In this document: one piece after another, positions 5,840-11,381 of the stretch | Numbering within the stretch: position 1 is the stretch's first letter | Layout of the letters: the number at the start of each line of letters is the position of its first letter | Source of the DNA: Gp6-AA40 sp046765795 | GTDB taxonomy: Bacteria; Acidobacteriota; Vicinamibacteria; Vicinamibacterales; UBA2999 | Assembly (NCBI GenBank): GCA_046765795.1 | Contig: JBKPRH010000475.1 | Location: forward strand, 1 to 11,381 | DNA length: 11,381 nt | Direction: 5' to 3' | Made by a program: the position numbers and the translations under genes | The notes under the pieces: model-generated | What the model was told of the DNA's origin: nothing | Database searches by the model: none | Seen by the model: only the letters and a program-made list of their open reading frames with translations

Positions 5840-7303
5840 CTAATCGGGGACGCGCCGGAAAAACTGGCGTGCACGAGTTGATAGCGGCGCACCAGAATGC
5901 CGGTGAGGAGACGCCGGACCAGACCGTCGGCCGGCCGTCGGACCAGCTGTCTCGGCACGCTGTGCGATCTGTCGCAGAAGACCACCAAACATCAGCGCAT
6001 GGATCGGACGAACGGCGTTCCAGTAGATCCGCCCGAGCAGGCCTCGCGGATCGAAGGTGGCGGTCTGCCTGATCCTCGAGCGTCGGCCGCCACCGACTGG
6101 CATCACCGCGAACTCCAGCCAGCCTCGGCCGGGAAGCTTCATGTCAGCGGCGAGCCGCATAAGCCGATCGGGCTCGTAGGCGACGACGGTCCAGCCGTCG
6201 ATGACGTCGCCGACAATGCAGCACTCCTGATCGCGCCGGCCGCGATTCATGCTGACTCCCCCGAACCATCGATCCAGCCAGCCACGCATCTTCCACAGAC
6301 GGTTGCCGAAGTACCAGCCATTCGCGCCGCCGATGCGCCGCACCGGTGCGAATGCCTGCGAGGCCGGCACATCGACGATGACTTCGCGCGTGTCCACCTT
6401 CCACGTGGCACCGCCAGCGTCTATGGCCTTCTGGAACGCGGCGCGCAGTGGCATCGGATCAATAGTGAACGTTTCCCGAGCCGCCGGCGACCGCACGACC
6501 GTCGCGTTCTTCAATCCTTCGACGAGCGCCCGTCCGACCTGGGCCTGCGCTGGCGTGACGAGGGCAAGCCACAGGGCCGACAGATGCGGAGTCAGAACAG
6601 GCACTGGCAGCAGCAGGCGGCGCAACCCGCGAAGGCGTGCGTACTCCCGCATGATGTCGCCGTAGGAGACCACCTCCGGTCCGCCGATTTCAAAGACTCT
6701 GGCGCGGCTCTCTCGTAAATCGAGCGCCGCGGCCAGGTACCCAACCACATCGTCGATGGCGATCGGCTGGGCGAGCGTGCTGACCCATCGCGGACACACC
6801 ATCAGCGGCAGCCGCTCGACCAATGCTCGAATCATCTCGAACGACAGACTGCCAGCGCCGATGACGATCGACGCTCGAAACTCGATGACCGGGACGCCGC
6901 CGGCACGAAGCGCGTCGCCGGTTTCCGCCCGGCTCTGGAGGTGCGCCGAGGGCGCGCCAATGTCATCAGCCAATCCACCGAGATAGATGATGCGCCGCAC
7001 ACCAGCGCGCACGGCGGCGCGGCCAAAGTTGCCAGCCGCGCGGCGGTCCAGTTCCGCGAACTGCGACCCGGCGGCCATCGAATGAACGAGATAGTACGCG
7101 GAGTGCACGCCCGCGAGAGCGCGGTCGAGCGAGGCCTCGTCAAGACAGTCGCCTGAGACGACTTCTGTGGTCGGCCCTAGCGGCGCGATCTGTTCCGGCC
7201 GCCTCGCCATGCATCGAACGGGTCGGCCGGCCTCTTCGAAATGTCGAAGAAGGCGGCCGCCGATGTATCCCGTGGCACCGGTGAGCAAAAGGTCGGCTTT
7301 CAT
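5840..7303 (-). CDS. SDR-family NAD(P)-binding protein with C-terminal DUF2867-like domain
   Basis: This encodes 487 residues from ATG 7303, chosen because AGGTGA (7309-7314 on the minus strand) ends 5 bases upstream; an in-frame GTG at 7312 overlaps that site. The N-terminal domain is an atypical short-chain dehydrogenase or NmrA-like Rossmann fold: LLLTGATGYIGG (G9, G12, G15) and GDCLD (51-55). It also has the characteristic SAYYLVHSM (68-76), the IIYLGGLADD strand (105-114), and PIAIDDVVGYL (180-190). Residues about 317-447 are a DUF2867-like or SRPBCC-like domain (GWYFGNRLWKMRGWLD, then WLEFAV, then GRIYWNAVRPIHALMFGGLL). This two-domain layout is common in environmental bacteria and is usually annotated as a nucleoside-diphosphate-sugar epimerase, but the reaction is not established. 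The last 35-40 residues (GPTAGRRSGPASP and onward) look unconserved and may be readthrough into degenerate DNA. It lies 173 bp downstream of the FemAB-like gene, so cotranscription is possible but not clear. Confidence 0.88.
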   Translation of the reverse strand: MKADLLLTGATGYIGGRLLRHFEEAGRPVRCMARRPEQIAPLGPTTEVVSGDCLDEASLDRALAGVHSAYYLVHSMAAGSQFAELDRRAAGNFGRAAVRAGVRRIIYLGGLADDIGAPSAHLQSRAETGDALRAGGVPVIEFRASIVIGAGSLSFEMIRALVERLPLMVCPRWVSTLAQPIAIDDVVGYLAAALDLRESRARVFEIGGPEVVSYGDIMREYARLRGLRRLLLPVPVLTPHLSALWLALVTPAQAQVGRALVEGLKNATVVRSPAARETFTIDPMPLRAAFQKAIDAGGATWKVDTREVIVDVPASQAFAPVRRIGGANGWYFGNRLWKMRGWLDRWFGGVSMNRGRRDQECCIVGDVIDGWTVVAYEPDRLMRLAADMKLPGRGWLEFAVMPVGGGRRSRIRQTATFDPRGLLGRIYWNAVRPIHALMFGGLLRQIAQRAETAGPTAGRRSGPASPHRHSGAPLSTRARQFFRRVPD

Positions 7304-7476
7304 GTGACTCACCTGTTGTTCGTGTTCATCTGCAAGCGTCCGGCCGTTGGCTCGCTCGAGCTAGAGGCCCTTCGGCAGTGCCACGAGAATTAGTGGTTTT
7401 GTGGGCTTGTGTTGATCAGGTGCTCGTGCCGTGTTCGAGGTCTGAGCGGAAACAGCGATTGCTCGCGCCTGCCGGT

Positions 7477-8544
7477 TCAGAGGCGAGCGGGTGAGTCTTG
7501 AAGAGCGAACGGGACAGGAATGCCAGTGCCCGACTCATCGCGAGTGCGTCGGCACAACGATGTATACCTCTCGTAGGCCGCGGAGTCGTAGACGTAATCG
7601 AGCGTCGGCACGAGGCAGATTTCATCGCCGCCAAACTTGGCTTTGAATTGAGTGAAGCCGCGCCAGGCGTGGTTGGCAGCGGATTCGGGCGGCGCGATTC
7701 CCCACAGGTCGTACCACGCATGCCCGAGCCGCTTGGCAGTACGCATGATCTCGAAATGCATCAGTTCGGGCGCCATGACGTTGCGGTGAAGGTCCGCCGA
7801 GCCCCCGAAGAGGTATGTCGCTCGATCGCCGAAGTACACGACGAGCGCAGTGGCCAACCGAATGCCGGCGTACTCGGCGAAGAAGAGCGAGCCATGGCCG
7901 CTTGATCGAAGCGCTGACAGCAGCGCGCGAAAATAGTCAGGGTCCTTCGGCTTCATGCCCCGGCGCGCGAACGTCGCCTTGTAGAGGCGTTGGAAATCGT
8001 CGAAGCCCTGCGTCGTGGTGTCTTCGATTACTGTCACACCCTGGCGCCGCGCCAGTCCGATGTTGTAGCGACCCTTCGGCTTCATCTGCGCAAGAATCTC
8101 CGCTTCAGACAGGCGCAGATCGACGCGCCGCGTGTCGCGTGCCTCCAGGTAGGGATCTGTGAGCGGCGCGACGCCTCGAAAGCCCGTGACAAAGTCGGGA
8201 ATCGACATCCACTGCGGCTCGATGCGCAGGTGGCTGACCGTGCACGGCTCCGTGGCGCGCCGTTCGCCGATCGCCTTACGGAGTGCGCCGAACACCTCCT
8301 CAGCCAGCTCCGGGTCCCGTGGAAGCACCGGGCCATCCTGGATGTAGTAGAAGCAACTGTCGTCGGCAGGCATGAACTTCAGCACGATCGCGCCGCCGAT
8401 CAGCCGATCCCCATCTGTCAGCGTCAGGCCGAAGTTGTCGAATCCGCAGTAGTTGCGAAACTCGACCCACCACGACGACTGCATGAATCCTGTGTCAGGT
8501 CTGGCTTCGACAAACGCGTCCCACGCCGCCCAGTAATCGCTCAT
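7477..8544 (-). CDS. FemA/FemB/FemX-like acyltransferase (double GNAT fold)
   Basis: This encodes 355 residues. FemABX proteins use aminoacyl-tRNA to add amino acids to the peptide side chain of lipid II, and relatives transfer amino acids to other acceptors. The protein has two GNAT-like halves, about 1-130 (TGFMQSSWWVEFR, then FYYIQDGPVL) and 140-340. Family landmarks include KPKGRYNIGLARRQGV (155-170, the basic K-x-R-x-x-I-x-x-A-x-x-x-GV motif) and the ALVVYFGDRATYLFGGSAD strand-loop (233-251). Also present are LMHFEIMRTAKRLGHAWYDL (261-280), the G-I element at 282-283 and GFTQFKAKFGGDE (296-308). I see no tRNA-binding coiled-coil insert, so it resembles FemX or the proteobacterial and acidobacterial relatives. 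It starts 6 bases after the stop of the ParB-like gene, so translation is probably coupled. The acceptor is unknown. A remnant of a related gene lies at 5665-5770. Confidence 0.85.
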   Translation of the reverse strand: MSDYWAAWDAFVEARPDTGFMQSSWWVEFRNYCGFDNFGLTLTDGDRLIGGAIVLKFMPADDSCFYYIQDGPVLPRDPELAEEVFGALRKAIGERRATEPCTVSHLRIEPQWMSIPDFVTGFRGVAPLTDPYLEARDTRRVDLRLSEAEILAQMKPKGRYNIGLARRQGVTVIEDTTTQGFDDFQRLYKATFARRGMKPKDPDYFRALLSALRSSGHGSLFFAEYAGIRLATALVVYFGDRATYLFGGSADLHRNVMAPELMHFEIMRTAKRLGHAWYDLWGIAPPESAANHAWRGFTQFKAKFGGDEICLVPTLDYVYDSAAYERYTSLCRRTRDESGTGIPVPFALQDSPARL

Positions 8545-8550
8545 ACGAAC

Positions 8551-9546
8551 TCAAAGTGCCGGCACGAAGGCGACATCCACGCTGAATTTCACCGTGACCT
8601 GACGCAGACGCCGATGAACAGCCATGACCTTACGCAAGCGCGGATCGAAGTAGTCCTTGACCATCATCGGCCGCGGGTCTTGCAGGAAGAAGTTCGGCGC
8701 GCCTGTGACAGCCGTCGAGGCAAGCACGCCGAGCTCCTCACGCGAGCGCGCATGCTGCACGATGCACGGGACATGGGTAATTCCGAGAGAACGAAGCGCG
8801 TACACCCGGTGGCTGCCGTTGTTCAGAATCAGCCGGTTCTCCGCGTAGATGGCATTGACGAAGTTGCTGCCAAATCCCACGGCAAGGCCGACGATGCCCA
8901 CCATGTTTCCAGGCGGGGCATAGTCGGTGATGTTTTCGGGATTCAGCGACATCGCACCGAGAAACCGCATGTCGTCGGACGGACCCGTAAAGACGAACGT
9001 GTCTTTGTGGACGCGTGACCATTTCACGGCAGTGCGTGGCGGCTCGTTCGGCAGGCAGACACGGAAGATCTCCGTATCGCTTGGCGATGACCCCAGCTGC
9101 TGCTTCAACGCCTCGACATGCGTCAGATCGATGTGGTGCTGATACACCACCAGGCGATCCAACTCGACGTAAGCGATCTCCGACGGCACCGTATTGAAGC
9201 TGTGACGAATGAGCGGGTTCTTGAGCGCTTCGTGTAACAGCTGGTTGTCCGGAAGCAATGGCTGAATGGTCGGACCGTCAGCGCACCCGGCCTCGTCTCG
9301 TTGCAAGGTGCGAACGATGGCCTCGGCGGTTGCCCATTCGTCCACGAGATCTCCCGAACCGGGCACGTGGATGGCGCGATCTTTCACAAAGCGGAGAAAC
9401 TGCTTCAGCGTTGGACGGCCGATGAGATAGAGGTTCTCGACCGTATCGGGATCGCGCGACTCTCGATCGCGGATCGTTTCGACTCGCGGCGCATCGAGTC
9501 GAGGCGCTGCATCATCAGTGTCTTGAGCGACCGGCGCGGTGACCAT
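8551..9546 (-). CDS. Protein of unknown function with a ParB/sulfiredoxin-like motif
   Basis: This encodes 331 residues from ATG 9546, preceded by AGGAGTGGAG on the minus strand. No signal peptide or membrane segment is seen, so it is probably cytoplasmic. The N-terminal 35 residues are charged and probably disordered. An ENLYLIGRPTLKQFLRFV helix follows (37-54), then a mixed region. Two segments resemble a ParB/Srx fold: VELDRLVVYQHHIDLTHVEAL (127-147) and LILNNGSHRVYALRSLGITH (239-258) ending VPCIV. The second matches the usual DGxHRxxALxxxGxxxVPV nucleotide-binding or catalytic motif, with N-N-G-S-H-R in place of D-G-H-H-R. The roughly 90-residue insert between them is atypical. The gene sits 25 bp after the M50-HlyD gene and 6 bp before the FemAB-like gene. 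That placement argues against chromosome partition and for a role tied to the membrane protease. Function is unknown and the fold is my inference. Confidence 0.7.
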   Translation of the reverse strand: MVTAPVAQDTDDAAPRLDAPRVETIRDRESRDPDTVENLYLIGRPTLKQFLRFVKDRAIHVPGSGDLVDEWATAEAIVRTLQRDEAGCADGPTIQPLLPDNQLLHEALKNPLIRHSFNTVPSEIAYVELDRLVVYQHHIDLTHVEALKQQLGSSPSDTEIFRVCLPNEPPRTAVKWSRVHKDTFVFTGPSDDMRFLGAMSLNPENITDYAPPGNMVGIVGLAVGFGSNFVNAIYAENRLILNNGSHRVYALRSLGITHVPCIVQHARSREELGVLASTAVTGAPNFFLQDPRPMMVKDYFDPRLRKVMAVHRRLRQVTVKFSVDVAFVPAL

Positions 9547-9571
9547 GGCTCTCCACTCCTCTCGCTCGTCC

Positions 9572-11381
9572 TCACCACCACGACCAGAATTCCACCTTCA
9601 CGGTGTGGGCCAGTCGCCTGGTCATGAGATCGATGATGGGACGCTCTCCACCGAAGATCTTGGCCTGGCCAGTCATCGCTGGTTTGAGCAGCAGGGATCT
9701 GTTATCGATTTGCGTCATCACGAGAACAGTTCGTGTGTCTCTCGATGCGGTCGGGATGACCGTCGTCAAGCCTGTCTCGTTGCCAGGATTGCTGCCGCCG
9801 CCCTGGGCACTGGTCGCGATGAATGTCACCGTGCCGTTGAAATCAAGGTTCGGATAGGCGCGGGCCCTCAAGACGACTCGCTGGCCGACCTGGACGTCTC
9901 CGATTTCCTTCTCGGGGACCTCGATCTGCGCCGTCACGGTTTCGAGGTCGTAGACCTTGAGGAGCAGGTCGCCTTTCTTGACGAGCTGATGATGCAGTTG
10001 TTTCAGCAGCAATGTGGGAGTGGCGACGATCCCGGTCGACGGGCTGAGGACCTTCATGAACTGCAGCCGTTCATCGAAGTTGTTTCGCTGGATGCGCAGG
10101 CCTGTGATCTGCTCGTGCGTCGCTTCGATGTCTTCGGGTCGGCTGCCACTCATCAAGAGCGCGAGCTGTTCTTCGGCCAGTGACAGCTCGTTCCTCGCCG
10201 TCGCCTCCTGGGCTTCGATGTCCTCGAAATCCCTCCGCGACATCAGTTGGTCGTCGAACGCCTGCTTCATCATCGTCAACCGGCTGTGCGCGTAGCGGAG
10301 CGTGTCCTGCGCCTTGTTCACCGTGGCCTGGGCGACGTCGATCTCTTGCTGCGTCGGACCGGACATCAGCTTCTTGAGCGTCGCATCCGTTTGCGCAATC
10401 TGCGACTCGGTGGTTTTCAACTGGGCGAGCAGGTCCTTGTCGTACAGCTGCGCGATGACGTCGCCTTTCTTGACGCGGTCGCCTTCGTGGACCAGCACCG
10501 TGTCGATCATTCCGTCAACAGTGGCGCGGACGTCGTCGTTTTCGATCGGATACACGCTGAACGGACCCTGGACGCGCAGTTCGGCGTGTCCGTAGACGAT
10601 CGCGATGACTGCCGTCGCGGCCACCGCGAGCCACGCCGCGCGTTTTGTCCAGCGGCGGAGCCGACGGCTTTTCGATCGACCGGGCCTGTCGGGTGGCGTC
10701 GCCGTCGTCTCGGCCTGCGGCTCGTTCGGGGTCGTCGTGTCGGCCTCGTCATCGTCGAACTCGTCGGACCCACCTGGTGTCCTGAACATTCGACGGAGCC
10801 TTCTCCGGTACCTGAGTCCCAGGAAGGCCGTCGACGCGAGTATCACGCCGGGGGAGTGGCCGTCGACGAGCGACGCGCCAGCCGACAGGACAATGGCGGC
10901 CAGGATCGAGACCGAGCCGGCGAGCGCCATCGTGCCGTAGGTGAAAAAGATTCTTCGTTCGCGGGTCGTGAGCTCCTCGTCGCTGTCGATGGACTCCACT
11001 CCGAACGCACGTTCAAACAGTCGTCCGAGGTAGCGGAACGAACGGCGTCTCAGGTTTGGGATGTCGAGGTAGTCGCTGAGCAGGTAGTACCCATCGAACT
11101 TGAGCAGCGGATTGAAGTTCAAGAGCGTCTTGACTCCCGAGGTCACCATCACGCTCAAGGCGGCAAAGTGAATCCAGGTGTCGGGCTCGGTCACGCGCCA
11201 CAGCCACACCGCGATCGACCAGACGACGAGCTCCATGTAGGGACCTGCAAACCCAACCCATATGCGCTGCTTCTTCTCGAGAAACCACGCGTCGCTCACG
11301 TTGCAGTAGAACGCCGGTTGAAAAAAGATCAGGGCGCAGCCCATCTCGCGCACGTCTCCGCCGTATCGCGTGCACGTCAGC
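9572..11381 (-). CDS. M50 site-2 protease fused to HlyD-type adaptor (5' partial)
   Basis: The frame is open to the right edge, so the true start and the HExxH zinc site lie outside; 602 residues are visible. The first, LTCTRYGGDVREMG, is what normally follows HExxH in this family. Next are FFQPAFYCNVSDAW, several membrane segments, and LNFNPLLKFDGYYLLSDYL, with the NP and the D that is the third zinc ligand of M50 proteases. A long acidic then basic linker (DEFDDDEAD through SKSRRLRRW) leads to a membrane anchor (AWLAVAATAVIAIVYG). A HlyD/membrane-fusion module follows: lipoyl-like half (DTVLVHEGDRVKKGDVIAQL), a coiled-coil hairpin (about KTTESQIAQTD to LALLMSG), the second half (LLLKVYDLETVTAQIEVPEKEI) and a beta-barrel ending VEFWSWW. 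Such fusions are called putative peptide zinc metalloproteases and occur with peptide or bacteriocin export genes. The gene is first in the visible three-gene unit. Confidence 0.9.
   Translation of the reverse strand, partial: LTCTRYGGDVREMGCALIFFQPAFYCNVSDAWFLEKKQRIWVGFAGPYMELVVWSIAVWLWRVTEPDTWIHFAALSVMVTSGVKTLLNFNPLLKFDGYYLLSDYLDIPNLRRRSFRYLGRLFERAFGVESIDSDEELTTRERRIFFTYGTMALAGSVSILAAIVLSAGASLVDGHSPGVILASTAFLGLRYRRRLRRMFRTPGGSDEFDDDEADTTTPNEPQAETTATPPDRPGRSKSRRLRRWTKRAAWLAVAATAVIAIVYGHAELRVQGPFSVYPIENDDVRATVDGMIDTVLVHEGDRVKKGDVIAQLYDKDLLAQLKTTESQIAQTDATLKKLMSGPTQQEIDVAQATVNKAQDTLRYAHSRLTMMKQAFDDQLMSRRDFEDIEAQEATARNELSLAEEQLALLMSGSRPEDIEATHEQITGLRIQRNNFDERLQFMKVLSPSTGIVATPTLLLKQLHHQLVKKGDLLLKVYDLETVTAQIEVPEKEIGDVQVGQRVVLRARAYPNLDFNGTVTFIATSAQGGGSNPGNETGLTTVIPTASRDTRTVLVMTQIDNRSLLLKPAMTGQAKIFGGERPIIDLMTRRLAHTVKVEFWSWW

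Noticed and set aside
5551..5988. Minus-strand 145-codon frame as an intact gene
   Set aside because: It begins inside the SDR gene in another frame, has no start signal, and only its middle resembles a protein (the FemAB tail). I treat it as a remnant.
7304..7476. Small precursor-peptide gene between the SDR and FemAB-like genes
   Set aside because: Reading the minus strand I found no short frame with a good ribosome binding site and peptide-like composition, only a weak hairpin and the GCTCGAGC palindrome.
7990..9018. + strand open frame of 342 codons across two genes
   Set aside because: It runs antisense through the FemAB-like and ParB-like genes, both supported by motifs and close operon spacing.

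Overview
The window is an 11.4-kb piece of GC-rich bacterial chromosome. Many small secreted proteins, scattered degenerate genes, intergenic inverted repeats and the protein families present suggest a soil or environmental Acidobacteriota-like organism. That placement is inferred from general resemblance only, as there is no rRNA or marker gene. No tRNA, rRNA, CRISPR array or transposase gene was seen.

Left part (1-1890): the 3' end of an alpha/beta hydrolase on the + strand is followed by two small exported proteins on the minus strand, one Cys-containing and one His-rich. They look like a pair and may bind metal. Divergent from them is an uncharacterised gene (912-1390) that I read as broken by a frameshift: its C-terminal half continues in another frame. 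A short putative lipoprotein (1423-1695) and a REP-like hairpin end this section.

Middle (1888-5547): all genes are on the minus strand. They are an M28 zinc aminopeptidase-like lipoprotein with a PA-like insert, then an inverted-repeat element built around CACAGAG motifs and a perfect 12-bp stem, then a two-gene unit. That unit is an exported tandem SnoaL-like protein followed by a Tat-exported arylmalonate decarboxylase-like enzyme that keeps the single catalytic cysteine.

Right part (5548-11381), also minus strand: the order of transcription is an M50 site-2 protease/HlyD fusion (cut by the window edge), a ParB/sulfiredoxin-fold-like protein of unknown function, a FemA/B/X-type acyltransferase and, after a 173-bp gap, an SDR/DUF2867 protein. 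The first three are tightly spaced (25 and 6 nt) and form the most interesting unit. A membrane protease/secretion-adaptor fusion, a possible nucleotide-using or nuclease-like protein and an aminoacyl-transferase-like enzyme could form an envelope-linked peptide processing or export system. A remnant resembling the 3' end of the FemAB gene lies beyond the SDR gene, so the SDR gene is flanked by related sequence on both sides.
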